Both the position numbers and the translations under genes were made by a program. Positions 16,889 to 25,125 of a stretch of 64,000 nucleotides of DNA are shown in pieces; within the stretch, counting starts at the first letter, position 1, and each line of letters begins with the position of its first letter. Under the pieces are notes generated by a model. That model was not told where the DNA came from. It saw nothing but the letters and a program-made list of their open reading frames with translations, and did not search any database. This DNA comes from Nocardia macrotermitis (GTDB taxonomy: Bacteria > Actinomycetota > Actinomycetes > Mycobacteriales > Mycobacteriaceae), in NCBI RefSeq assembly GCF_009604405.1, contig NZ_WEGK01000003.1:310001-374000 (forward strand), in the 5' to 3' direction.

Positions 16889-17671
16889 TTGTTCATCCGC
16901 TACGAGGTCGCCGACAAGGTCGCGACCATAACGCTGAATCGCCCCGAGGTCGCCAATGCGCAGAACCCGGAGCTGCTCGACGAACTCGATCAGGCCTGGA
17001 CACGTGCGGCGGCCGACGAGGAGGTGTCGGTGATCGTATTGCGGGGCGAGGGTAAACATTTCTCCTCCGGGCACGATCTACGCGGCGGCGGGAAATGGCC
17101 GGACAAGATCACGCTCGAGATGATCTACACGACCGAGGCGCGGCGGTATCTGGAATATTCGCTGCGCTGGCGCAACGTGCCGAAGCCGTCGATCGCGGCG
17201 GTGCAGGGCCGGTGCATCTCCGGCGGGCTGCTGCTGTGCTGGCCGTGCGATCTGATCGTGGCCTCCGAGGACGCGCTGTTCTCCGATCCGGTGGTGCTGA
17301 TGGGTATCGGCGGCGTCGAATATCACGGGCACACTTGGGAATTGGGGCCGCGCAAGGCCAAGGAGATCCTGTTCACCGGACGTCCGGTCACCGCGCGCGA
17401 GGCCGAACAGGTGGGCATGGTGAACAAGGTGGTGCCGCGCGAGCAGCTCGATGCCGAGACCTCCGAGCTGGCCCGGCACATCGCCACCATGCCGCCGTTC
17501 GGGTTGCGGCAGGCCAAGCGCGCGGTCAATCAGACCCTGGACATCCAGGGTTTCTACGCGGCCATCCAATCGGTATTCGATGTGCACCAGACCGGGCACG
17601 GCAATGCGCTGAGCCATACCGGTATGCCGATTCTGGCGCATCTGGCCGAGATGAAGGAGAAGCTGAAATAA
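16889..17671 (+). CDS. Crotonase-fold protein (non-canonical active site), TTG start
   Basis: A 260-residue crotonase. The start is a TTG at 16889 with AGGAG 6 bp upstream, which gives FIRYEVADKVATITLNRPE at the N-terminus as in the family; no ATG or GTG fits. The canonical glutamates are missing: Leu in the ISGGLLL turn and Val in SDPVVLMG. A His-rich loop (GVEYHGHTWE) may provide catalysis. It lies 14 bp after the dehydrogenase pair, so it probably acts on their enoyl-CoA product, but simple hydration is doubtful. Confidence 0.82.
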   Translation: MFIRYEVADKVATITLNRPEVANAQNPELLDELDQAWTRAAADEEVSVIVLRGEGKHFSSGHDLRGGGKWPDKITLEMIYTTEARRYLEYSLRWRNVPKPSIAAVQGRCISGGLLLCWPCDLIVASEDALFSDPVVLMGIGGVEYHGHTWELGPRKAKEILFTGRPVTAREAEQVGMVNKVVPREQLDAETSELARHIATMPPFGLRQAKRAVNQTLDIQGFYAAIQSVFDVHQTGHGNALSHTGMPILAHLAEMKEKLK

Positions 17672-17874
17672 CCGGAGGAATTTCCCTCCGAAGAAGGGAA
17701 TTCGCAACACGCGGGACGTGTCATTGGCTAGCATGATCGCTGTCGGCATTCCACTCGAATTCACCGGCAGCGCTTCGCTATACGTGACACGGCAGCGAAG
17801 CGGTCGAATTCCGCCGAAGCACCCGCGGTGGGATTTCATCCACCCCGAAATTCCTTCCGGAAAGAAATATACTC

Positions 17875-18393
17875 ATGCGCGATACCCTTTTCCGCCGGAC
17901 CGCGATCTGTGCCGCCCTGGTGGCCGTCGGCGCTTCCGTGCTGGCCGGCTGCGGCTCGTCGAACAGCTCCAGCAGCAGTTCGACCACCGCGGCCGCGGCG
18001 AGTTCCGCGGCCGCGACCACCGCCAGCGCGGGGACCAAGGCCGATGCCGCGACCACCCAGGCGGTGACCGAGGTCTTCACGAAGTTCTTCGACGCCAAGA
18101 CCTCCGCCGCCGACAAGGCCACGCTGGTGGAGAAGGGCGACGTGTTCGCTCCGGTGTTGCAGGCCCAGGCGAGCAATCCGCAGGCGCAGGGCACCTCGGC
18201 CACCGTTTCGGCGGTGACTCTCAGTGACCCCACCCACGCCACCGTGACCTACTCGATCGTCATGGGCGGAACTCCGGTGCTGCCCAACCAGACCGGCAAG
18301 GCGGTGCAGGATGGCGGCAAGTGGAAGGTCGCCGCGGCCACCTTCTGCCAGTTGCTGACGATGCAGGGCGGCAAGTCCGCGGCTTGCAGCTGA
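17875..18393 (+). CDS. Secreted lipoprotein, MTB12-like domain
   Basis: A 172-residue protein with a signal peptide and lipobox LAGC (lipidated Cys26), then a Ser/Ala/Thr-rich spacer at about 28-55 and a compact C-terminal domain resembling mycobacterial low-molecular-weight antigen MTB12. It is expected on the outer face of the membrane. The function of the family is unknown. The 203-bp upstream gap should hold its own promoter, since no operator copy is present. It is followed by two hairpins and is probably not part of the catabolic regulon. Confidence 0.8.
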   Translation: MRDTLFRRTAICAALVAVGASVLAGCGSSNSSSSSSTTAAAASSAAATTASAGTKADAATTQAVTEVFTKFFDAKTSAADKATLVEKGDVFAPVLQAQASNPQAQGTSATVSAVTLSDPTHATVTYSIVMGGTPVLPNQTGKAVQDGGKWKVAAATFCQLLTMQGGKSAACS

Positions 18394-18410
18394 GTTCTCG
18401 GCTGAGAACA

Positions 18411-18449
18411 GCAGTAGGCCCGGTGCGGATCTCGCATCGGGCCTACTGC
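18411..18449. terminator. 17-bp hairpin terminator after the lipoprotein gene
   Basis: Arms 18411-18427 and 18433-18449 pair over 17 bp with one G-T wobble around a 5-nt loop. A smaller hairpin (GTTCTC-GGCT-GAGAAC, 18394-18409) starts directly after the stop codon. It separates the lipoprotein gene (+) from a convergent acyl-CoA dehydrogenase gene (-). Confidence 0.7.
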
Positions 18450-18509
18450 CATGTGTGCCTCGGGGATGACCCGAGCTTCGGGCCGACGCGCGGGTCGGCG
18501 GTTCGAGGG

Positions 18510-19301
18510 TTACAACTGGGCCAGCCTGGGCGCGGCTCCCGCGGTGCGAATGCGGGCACCGGCCTCGCGGGTCAATTCCCTTGTGCTGCCCAGCAATCCG
18601 TCCAGCACCAGCACGCGCCGGATGTGGCCCTGCAAATCGTGTTCGGCGGTGAATCCGATTCCGCCGAGCGTCTGCTGACAGTGTTTCGCGGCCAGCAGCG
18701 CGGCTCTGCCCGCGGCGGCCTTGGCCAGCAGCGCGCCGAACTCGTCGTCGGCGGTACTCAGCGTCGCCTCGGCCCCCTCGAGCGCGACCAGCGTCTCGGC
18801 CAGCCGATGCCGGATCGCCTGGAACGACGCCACCGGCTTCCCGAACTGCTTGCGGTCCAACGCATGTTGCCGCGCCAGCGCCAACATGGTCCGGCCGCTG
18901 CCGATCAACCACCAGGCCAACGCCCGACGTCCGGCGCTCAGCGGAACATCGGTCCCGTCGGCGGCCGGATGCAACGGCAGTTCCTCATCGACCGTGCCAC
19001 CGGGCTGATCGGTGCGCTCCCACACCACCCAGGACCCACCCGCGAACGGCAGAGTCACAGTGCCGCCCAACGGCTTTCCCGCCTCCAGCGCCACCACATC
19101 ATTGAGCACCGGCGCATGCGCCCCGGTCTCCCCGAGCAGCCGAAATACCAAAGGTATTGCTACATCGGGCATCTCGGCAAGCATCTCCGCCCACCCCAAC
19201 TCACCCAGCGCCCGATCCAGTTCGGCTCCCGAGGCAGAGGTCATCGCCTTGCGTAGACTCTCGGTCAGCAGCTCGATCTCGGCGGAATCACTATCTGTCA
19301 C
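18510..19301 (-). CDS. Very short acyl-CoA dehydrogenase subunit (pair 3)
   Basis: A 263-residue acyl-CoA dehydrogenase-type protein with most of the N-terminal and middle domains missing. The C-terminal helical domain keeps DRKQFGKPVASFQAIRH and QTLGGIGFTAEHDLQ. It is downstream of and on the same strand as a full-length acyl-CoA dehydrogenase (19543), though separated by 241 bp that contain no clear gene. It is the likely beta subunit of a third heteromeric dehydrogenase. The gap could hold a separate promoter. Confidence 0.78.
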   Translation of the reverse strand: MTDSDSAEIELLTESLRKAMTSASGAELDRALGELGWAEMLAEMPDVAIPLVFRLLGETGAHAPVLNDVVALEAGKPLGGTVTLPFAGGSWVVWERTDQPGGTVDEELPLHPAADGTDVPLSAGRRALAWWLIGSGRTMLALARQHALDRKQFGKPVASFQAIRHRLAETLVALEGAEATLSTADDEFGALLAKAAAGRAALLAAKHCQQTLGGIGFTAEHDLQGHIRRVLVLDGLLGSTRELTREAGARIRTAGAAPRLAQL

Positions 19302-19542
19302 AGGAGCTTTCCTTCCTCATCGCACGAGTATCTCGACCGCCGGTCCGGGTATTCGGACACACAGTGAACCGTGAAGGGCTGTCGTCCGGTGCGAGGGTCG
19401 CGCGTTGTCCGGGCGACTGTTGTGCGAAGGTTCGGTTCCATCGCGCGGGTGAAGCAGGTCGGGTGCGGCTGAATTACCGTGTGCCGCAACAGGTCGGCAG
19501 ACGATACCGGTCGCATGGCCGGGGTCGGCCCGCCGTGCACAC

Positions 19543-20631
19543 TCATTCTTTCCCCAGGTCCAGCAGTCGCCGGGCGACGATGTTGCGTTGGATCTCGGCG
19601 GTGCCGCCGTAAATGGTGGCGGCGCGGGAGTAGAGGAATTCGGTGCGCCACGGGGAATCCTGGAGTTCGACCGCGCCGGGGAGCAGGTCGCGGGCGGTGT
19701 CTAGGAGTTGTTGTTCGGCGGTGGCCAGCAGGATCTTGTCCACCGAGGTCTCCGGGCCCAACGACGCGCCGGATGCCAAGCGCTGCTGGGTTTCTCGGGA
19801 TCGGCAGCGCACGGTGTGCAGGGCCAGGAAGGCTGAACCGAGTTCGGCGTCGTCGGGGATCGTGGTCTGGTCGATCACCCGGTCCAGGCGGGTGAACAGG
19901 TAGGCGATGCGGTGCCAGAAGCAGGTGGAGCGCTCGTGCGGGAGCAGGTCCATCGCGACCTTCCAACCGTCGCCCGGACGTCCCAGCATGCGATCGGCGG
20001 GAACGCGGACGTCATCGAAGTACACTTCGGCGAACTCGTCCACGCCGTGCATGGTGCGCAGGGGGCGCACGGTGATGCCGGGGGTGTCCATGTCGAGGAA
20101 GAACGCGGTGATCCCGTCGTGGCCGGGCGCGGTGCGGGTGAGCAGGACGCAGCGTGCGGCGTACTGCGCGAGGCTGGTCCACACCTTCTGCCCGTTGACC
20201 ACCCAATGATCGCCGTCCGCAACGGCTTTCGTGCTCAGTGAGGCCAGATCGCTACCGGATCCGGGCTCGGAGAATCCCTGACACCACTGCTCGCGTCCGG
20301 ACAGCAGCCGGGGCACCATCTCCGCGGCCAACTCGGGTCGAGCGTAGGAGATCATCGTCGGCGCGAGCACCTCGATCATCGAGTAGTTCCCGGGTTCGGC
20401 CAGGTCGCGCGTGGCGACCTCCTCACCGAGAATCGCGCGCAGCACCGCGGGGCCGCCCAGGCCACCGACCTCGGCGGGCCACCCGTACCGCATCCAGCCC
20501 GCGTCGTACAGCGCGCGCCGCACCCGGCACAACTGCTCCAACTCGGCGTCGAGCGAGTGATCGGGGCCGGGCGTCAGATCGTTCTCATCGAGCCAGGCGC
20601 GCACTCCGGCACGAAACTCGTTGATATCCAT
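19543..20631 (-). CDS. Acyl-CoA dehydrogenase, full-length subunit (pair 3)
   Basis: A 362-residue acyl-CoA dehydrogenase, close in design to the protein at 7216 (WCQGFSEPGSGSDLASLST, NGQKVWTSLAQYA, YGGTAEIQRNIVARRLLDLG). It is the upstream member of pair 3. Directly upstream lies a 447-bp non-coding stretch with a degenerate tandem repeat, so its promoter is probably there. No copy of the main operator was seen near it. Confidence 0.86.
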   Translation of the reverse strand: MDINEFRAGVRAWLDENDLTPGPDHSLDAELEQLCRVRRALYDAGWMRYGWPAEVGGLGGPAVLRAILGEEVATRDLAEPGNYSMIEVLAPTMISYARPELAAEMVPRLLSGREQWCQGFSEPGSGSDLASLSTKAVADGDHWVVNGQKVWTSLAQYAARCVLLTRTAPGHDGITAFFLDMDTPGITVRPLRTMHGVDEFAEVYFDDVRVPADRMLGRPGDGWKVAMDLLPHERSTCFWHRIAYLFTRLDRVIDQTTIPDDAELGSAFLALHTVRCRSRETQQRLASGASLGPETSVDKILLATAEQQLLDTARDLLPGAVELQDSPWRTEFLYSRAATIYGGTAEIQRNIVARRLLDLGKE

Positions 20632-20732
20632 AATGTTCAGACTCTCTCGGGAGCTACCGACCGCCGGATGTCAGGTCCGGCGGGCTACTGCGCGTCCCGA
20701 ACTGTGCGGGCGGCCGCAGCATGGTGTCTGCC

Positions 20733-21060
20733 AAACGCATGGTCGAGCGTGTTGCGGCGGCCGTAGCGGGGTATGCCTCCGAACGCGTGGTCGAGCGCAT
20801 TGCGGGTGGCTGGATCAGGCCGTGCCGCCGAACGCGTGATCGAGCGCAGTGCGGGTGGCCGGACCAGAGCGTGCCGTTGAACGCATGATCGAGCGTGTTG
20901 CGGGTGGCTCTGTAGCGGGGCGTGCTGTTGAAGGCGTGGTCGATGCGGGTGGCCGTAGCAGGGCGTGCCGTTGAACGTGTGATCGGGCGGGCCGGACCAA
21001 GGCGTGCGGCCCGCCGAAGTGCGGTCGAGCGCGTCGCGGGCGGCCGAGGCGTCGTTGACC
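20733..21060. repeat. Degenerate tandem repeat, about 7 units of 43-51 bp
   Basis: Units start at about 20733, 20781, 20830, 20879, 20930, 20973 and 21017. Each opens with a form of GAACGCGTGATCGAGCG, continues with GCGGGTGGCC and ends near GGGCGTGCCGTT. Copies differ by scattered substitutions and small deletions. The array fills most of the 447-bp gap 20632-21078 between the acyl-CoA dehydrogenase and SnoaL genes. Frames across it on the minus strand give repetitive peptides, but no start signal supports a gene. Confidence 0.75.
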
Positions 21061-21078
21061 CGGCCGACCGCACCGACG

Positions 21079-21510
21079 TCATTGGCGGCTGCGCTCGAAG
21101 GCGTGCGGGATACCCGAGTCGTGGTTCCCGTTGCGCCGGATGAAGGTCATTCGGCGGGTTCGCAAACGCCAGCCGTTCTCGGTCCGCACGAGCGTGTCGC
21201 TGTAGTAGCCGATCCGCATGTCGTGATTGGTGTTGTCGATGAAGCACAGCGGCTGGGTGCCGGTCGCGGTGTCACCGTCGATGTCGAGAACCGGTGTGCC
21301 CGTGAGGAACAGGCCCTTGGGCGCGGCGGCGACCAGCTCCGGGAACAGGTCCAGGGTGTAGGTGTCGCCGAACGCGCTGTAGGTGCCGTCGGGGGTGAAC
21401 ACCGAGACCACGCCGTCGATATCGCCCTGGGTGATGGTCACCGCGTACTTGGCCAGCAACTGCTGGATGTCGAGGAGATCCTCGTAGCGCGAGGGTTTAT
21501 CGCTGGACAA
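21079..21510 (-). CDS. SnoaL / nuclear transport factor 2-fold protein
   Basis: A 143-residue cone-shaped alpha+beta barrel protein of the SnoaL-like family (IQQLLAKYAVTITQGDIDGVVSVFTPDGTY at the N-terminus, written here as its two halves). Such proteins act as small hydratases, isomerases or dehydratases on hydrophobic substrates, or as binding proteins. Its start lies 14 bp inside the end of the amidohydrolase gene, so it is the last gene of the leftward operon that begins near 24848. Its reaction cannot be assigned. Confidence 0.75.
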   Translation of the reverse strand: MSSDKPSRYEDLLDIQQLLAKYAVTITQGDIDGVVSVFTPDGTYSAFGDTYTLDLFPELVAAAPKGLFLTGTPVLDIDGDTATGTQPLCFIDNTNHDMRIGYYSDTLVRTENGWRLRTRRMTFIRRNGNHDSGIPHAFERSRQ

Positions 21511-22708
21511 AGACCTTGCCGCCTTTCATCACGAACCGCACGTCCTGGGTGACGGTGATGTCTTCGATCGGGTTGCCGGGCACGGCGATGATGTCGGCCA
21601 GCATGCCCTCGGCCAGCCGCCCGCGGTCCTCGGCGTCGATGAGGTCCGCGCCGTTGACCGTCGCCGCGCGCAACACGTCCAGGGGCGCGAGCCCGCGTGA
21701 GACCAGCGCGACGAGTTCGTCCGCGTTCTTGCCGTGCGGAATGGCCGGTGCGTCGGTGCCCACGGCGATCCGCACGCCCGCCTTGTAGGCGGCCAGCACC
21801 GAACTCTGCGCCTTCGGAAACATCTCCGCCGCTTTGGCTTTGAGCGCCGGGTCGGCGTGCGAGATGTCCATGGCGTCGGTGAGCCGGGTGGTGGGCACCA
21901 GCCAGGTGTTGTGCTCGACCATCATGTCGATGGTCTCGTCGTCGATGAGGAATCCGTGCTCGATGCAGTCGATTCCGCAGTCGACCGCGTGCCGGACCGC
22001 CTCCGCGCCGTGCGTGTGCGCGGCGACCTTGAGGCCGCGCCGATGCGCCTCGTCCACGATGGCGCGCAACTCGTCATCCGAATAGTGTTGCGCACCAGGC
22101 GATCCCGTCAGCGACATGACACCGCCGGATACGCAGATCTTGATCAGCTGCGCGCCGTACTTGATCTGGTACCGCACCGCCTTGCGCACCTCGTCCACGC
22201 CGTTGGCGATGCCCTCCTCGAGGGTCAGCTTCAGCACGTCGGGGGCGAAGGCGGAGAACATGGTCGGATCCAGATGCCCGCCCAGCGGGGTGATCGCGTG
22301 TCCGGCGGGCACGATCCGGGGTCCGTCGATCCAGCCGCGATCGATCGCCTTACCCAGCGCGACGTCCAGCAGGTAACCGCCGGTCTTCACGAACAGACCC
22401 AGGTTGCGCACGGTGGTGAACCCCGCCCGCAGCGTGCGGCGGGCATTGCCCACCGCACGCATCATCCGCAGGGCGGGGTCGTCGGTCACACTCGAGGCCA
22501 GGCCGGTCTCGCCGCGACCGCCCATCAGCAGATTGACCTCCATGTCCATCAGCCCGGGCAGCAGCACGACGTCGCCGAGGTCCAGGACCTCCTCGCGCTC
22601 CGGACCGCCCAGTCCGACAATGCGATCGCCGTCGACATGCACGATGCCGGGCCGGATGATCTCGCCGGTGTCGATGTCCAGCAGACCGGCCGCTCGAAGT
22701 GTGAGCAC
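21497..22708 (-). CDS. Amidohydrolase-superfamily protein lacking the HxH metal motif
   Basis: A 403-residue TIM-barrel amidohydrolase of the imidazolonepropionase/prolidase-like branch, with a GTG start. Lys190 (IKICVSGGV), His231 (AAHTHG), His251 (IEHG) and Asp319 (GTDA) fit the usual metal site. The first motif, normally PGLIDxHxH, reads PGLMDMEVN, with Glu57 and Asn59 replacing both histidines. A mononuclear or altered metal site is therefore expected. It is co-transcribed with the Rieske oxygenase genes and could open a ring, lactone or amide made by them; this is inference. Confidence 0.78.
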   Translation of the reverse strand: MLTLRAAGLLDIDTGEIIRPGIVHVDGDRIVGLGGPEREEVLDLGDVVLLPGLMDMEVNLLMGGRGETGLASSVTDDPALRMMRAVGNARRTLRAGFTTVRNLGLFVKTGGYLLDVALGKAIDRGWIDGPRIVPAGHAITPLGGHLDPTMFSAFAPDVLKLTLEEGIANGVDEVRKAVRYQIKYGAQLIKICVSGGVMSLTGSPGAQHYSDDELRAIVDEAHRRGLKVAAHTHGAEAVRHAVDCGIDCIEHGFLIDDETIDMMVEHNTWLVPTTRLTDAMDISHADPALKAKAAEMFPKAQSSVLAAYKAGVRIAVGTDAPAIPHGKNADELVALVSRGLAPLDVLRAATVNGADLIDAEDRGRLAEGMLADIIAVPGNPIEDITVTQDVRFVMKGGKVFVQR

Positions 22709-22711
22709 GGG

Positions 22712-23059
22712 TTACACCACCGGCTCGGAGACCACGGCGACGTAGGCCGCGCCGGAGTCCGGCACGCGCGGCTGCTTCCAGACCTCCACCGGGAAGGAGA
22801 CCATCACCAGCGACTGCAACAGGTGGAACAGGTGGCGCTGCTCGTCGGGCAGGTCGTTCCAGTCGAACTTCTCGATGTGGGCCAGCGCCTCCTGCAAACG
22901 CGGGAAGACGGCCTCGTAGAGGTCCTGCATCTGCTCCATCGACGAGGCCAGGCGCTTGGTGTAGCGCTCGGGCTCGGTCGCCAGAATCCAGTCCGAAAAC
23001 CGTTGCAGGTCAGCGAATTCGGCGGGCAGGGTCTTGGTCTCAGCTGGCTGCGCGGGCAT
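22712..23059 (-). CDS. Small protein overlapping the Rieske oxygenase gene, unknown function
   Basis: A 115-residue protein I do not recognise. It is rich in aromatic and acidic residues (DLQRFSDWILATEPERYTKR, then LYEAVFPRLQEALAHIEKFDW) and looks helical, with no signal peptide, membrane segment or cysteine motif. Its start lies 20 bp inside the 3' end of the Rieske oxygenase gene and its stop is 3 bp from the amidohydrolase start, so translation is tightly coupled. The position suggests an accessory or chaperone-like partner of the oxygenase. Confidence 0.65.
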   Translation of the reverse strand: MPAQPAETKTLPAEFADLQRFSDWILATEPERYTKRLASSMEQMQDLYEAVFPRLQEALAHIEKFDWNDLPDEQRHLFHLLQSLVMVSFPVEVWKQPRVPDSGAAYVAVVSEPVV

Positions 23060-24311
23060 TGCGGTACTCCTTCACGATGTTCTGGACGGTGATGTGCAGG
23101 TGGCGCAGCAGCACCTCCTGGTCGTTGAGCGGGAACTCGGTGATCGCGCCGGTCTCGAGCATGGTCTGGGTCGCCTCGAGGGTGTTGGCGTCCTGGAGCG
23201 CGTACTCCTTGAAGGTGACCCCGGCCAGTTCCTGGCGCAGCCGCTCGGTGGCGTTCTTCGGCGGCACGAAGTACAGGTTCGCCTCGAAGACGTGCTTGTT
23301 CACCGCGGTCGGCCAGTAGTGGTAGGTCAGGTACCAGCCCGGCGCCCAGATCAGGATGCCGAAGTTGGGGAAGACCTCGAATTCGTCCACGCCCCAAGCC
23401 TTGTGGCCCGCGGGGTTGACGCCGGACGGCAGCGGGTCCAGGCCCTCGATGTCGGGGCGGTCCCACGGGCCGAACAGGCCGCTGCGTAGCTCGCGCTCGA
23501 TCGGCTTGACCATGCTCGGGTCCTTCGGCGGGGCCATGCCGCCCCACGAGGAGACCATCGAGTGCGGGGTCCAGCACTCGTAGTGCAGGGCCTCGAAACC
23601 GACCTCGAGCAGCTTGTCGGCCTCGTCCTTGACCGCCTGCTTCATGTGCAGCACGGGTGCGTGGTAGAACTCGGCGAACGCGTCGATGAACAGCTTCCAG
23701 TTCGCGCCGATCTCGGAGCGGTAGCTGTAGACCTCGGTCATCTCGTGGAAGGGGTAGCCCTCCAAGCCTTTTGCCCACGCGCCGAGGTATTCTTCGAGCG
23801 GCTGGGCGTTGTCGTCGAGGTTGATGAAGATGAAGCCCTCCCACACCTCGCAGCGCACCGACTTGAGCCCGAACTTGCTCTTGTCGATGTCGAAGAATTC
23901 CTTCTCCTGCTGCACGAAGGTGGCCTCACCCTCGAGGCTGTAGCGCCAGGCGTGGTACTTGCAGGTGAACTGGCGGCAGGTGCCGGCGGTCTCCTCGCCC
24001 GGGTAGTCCTCCCAGACCAGCTTGTTACCGCGGTGACGGCAGATGTTGTAGTACGCGCGGATCTGCTTGTCGTGATCCTTCGCGATGACGAAAGACGCGT
24101 TCACACAGGCGAGTTCGCGGGTGAAGTAGCTGCCCACCTTCGGCAGGCGCTCGACGCGGCCGACGTTGAGCCAGCTCTTCTTGAAGATGGCCTCCTGCTC
24201 GTCGGCGTAGAAGGCGGGATCGGTGGAGTCGGTGAAGTCGACCACGTCGGTACCCAGCTCGGGGTAATTCTCCGTCCAGCTGCCGGCAGCCGGTTTTGTG
24301 AAGTGTGGCAA
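23040..24311 (-). CDS. Rieske non-heme iron oxygenase, catalytic subunit
   Basis: A 423-residue aromatic-ring-hydroxylating-type oxygenase. The Rieske 2Fe-2S ligands are Cys91, His93, Cys117 and His120 (CRHRG and CKYH). The mononuclear iron histidines are His217 and His222 (EFYHAPVLH). It catalyses O2-dependent hydroxylation or dealkylation and needs electrons from a reductase. None is adjacent; the KshB-like protein at 3590 is the best candidate because it shares the operator. The gene follows the carboxymuconolactone-decarboxylase-like gene by 12 bp in the operon controlled at 24864. Confidence 0.9.
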   Translation of the reverse strand: MPHFTKPAAGSWTENYPELGTDVVDFTDSTDPAFYADEQEAIFKKSWLNVGRVERLPKVGSYFTRELACVNASFVIAKDHDKQIRAYYNICRHRGNKLVWEDYPGEETAGTCRQFTCKYHAWRYSLEGEATFVQQEKEFFDIDKSKFGLKSVRCEVWEGFIFINLDDNAQPLEEYLGAWAKGLEGYPFHEMTEVYSYRSEIGANWKLFIDAFAEFYHAPVLHMKQAVKDEADKLLEVGFEALHYECWTPHSMVSSWGGMAPPKDPSMVKPIERELRSGLFGPWDRPDIEGLDPLPSGVNPAGHKAWGVDEFEVFPNFGILIWAPGWYLTYHYWPTAVNKHVFEANLYFVPPKNATERLRQELAGVTFKEYALQDANTLEATQTMLETGAITEFPLNDQEVLLRHLHITVQNIVKEYRNARAAS

Positions 24312-24323
24312 GGGATTTACCTC

Positions 24324-24848
24324 TCAGTGATCGGTCTTGACGCCGAAAGTGTTGAGTGCCATGGACATCGCGATGTAGCCGCCGATGGTGAAGACCAGGT
24401 CCATGCGCTGTTTCTCGTCGAGACGTTCGGCCAGGGCGGACCAGGTCTCGTCGGAGAGTTCGGATTTCGCGTCGAGCTCGTCGACGCAGGACAGGATGAG
24501 GCGGTCGAAGTCGTCGGTGCCTTCGCCGCGGGTGACGGCCTCGATCTCCGCTACGGTCAGTCCCGCCTCCTGCGCGAACTTCAAGTGGTGCACCCACTCG
24601 TATTCGCAGCGGCGGTTGTGGGCCACGCGCAGGATGATCAGTTCGCGGGCGCGGGGCGGCAGCGTGGACCGGAACAACAGATGCACGCTGAACCCGAGGA
24701 ACGCCTCGGTCAGGTCCGGGTGCCGGGCCAGCGGTGCCATGGCGGGGCCCGCGGATTCGGGATTGCGCATCGCGCGGGGCAGCAGGGCGCGGAACGCGTC
24801 GCGGGTGCGGTCGTCCCACTGGTCCGCCGGTAGCGGCGGCAGGCGCAT
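24324..24848 (-). CDS. Carboxymuconolactone decarboxylase / AhpD-fold protein
   Basis: A 174-residue CMD-family protein. The core motif reads RCEYEWVHH, with one cysteine and a downstream His but no CxxC, so an AhpD-type peroxidase role is unlikely. The ATG has GAGGAGG 5 bp upstream, and the operator at 24864 lies 15 bp before the start. It is the first gene of the operon with the Rieske oxygenase, the small partner, the amidohydrolase and the SnoaL protein. A homologue at 51905 also accompanies Rieske genes. A lactone- or ring-directed step is possible but unproven. Confidence 0.8.
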   Translation of the reverse strand: MRLPPLPADQWDDRTRDAFRALLPRAMRNPESAGPAMAPLARHPDLTEAFLGFSVHLLFRSTLPPRARELIILRVAHNRRCEYEWVHHLKFAQEAGLTVAEIEAVTRGEGTDDFDRLILSCVDELDAKSELSDETWSALAERLDEKQRMDLVFTIGGYIAMSMALNTFGVKTDH

Positions 24849-24863
24849 GCCGACCTCCTCTCG

Positions 24864-24880
24864 TGAGAATCTGATTCTCT
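24864..24880. promoter_or_regulatory. Operator palindrome TGAGAAT-CTG-ATTCTCT
   Basis: The 15-bp core 24865-24879 is perfect. It lies 15 bp upstream of the leftward Rieske operon and faces the divergent acyl-CoA dehydrogenase gene at 25126. A weaker look-alike (GAGGAC-TAG-ATTTCC) follows at 24887-24901. Confidence 0.76.
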
Positions 24881-25033
24881 AAAACTGAGGACTAGATTTC
24901 CATGAACCCGGGCGATAGTCAACGCCGGGGCTCCGGCCTGGGGGAATCGTGACCATCGGAAGTGGGTCGTGACCGGCCGCGTCGGCGGTTCCGCCCTGGT
25001 TTCCGACGGATCGGATGGTGATTCTCCAAATAA

Positions 25034-25048
25034 GAGAATATAGTTTCC
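25034..25048. promoter_or_regulatory. Degenerate operator-like site GAGAAT-ATA-GTTTCC
   Basis: The left half is perfect and the right half matches 4 of 6 positions. An additional half-site ATTCTC is at 25021-25026. It lies 77 bp before the acyl-CoA dehydrogenase start at 25126 in the divergent gap and could be a secondary site for the same TetR protein. Confidence 0.4.
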
Positions 25049-25125
25049 CTAGCGTTGCGTGCCCGGTTCGTCGCGGGCCCGAAGTCCGCAGAGTCCGGCC
25101 CCCAGGGGCGGAGAGGAGTCCCACG

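Noticed and set aside
20733..21060. CRISPR array
   Set aside because: The units are directly adjacent without unique spacers, vary in length and are not identical; no cas gene is present.
20632..21247. A minus-strand reading frame of about 200 residues across the tandem repeats
   Set aside because: It has no start signal, overlaps the SnoaL gene, and its composition (Arg/Thr/Pro-rich repeats) follows from the DNA repeat and GC bias.
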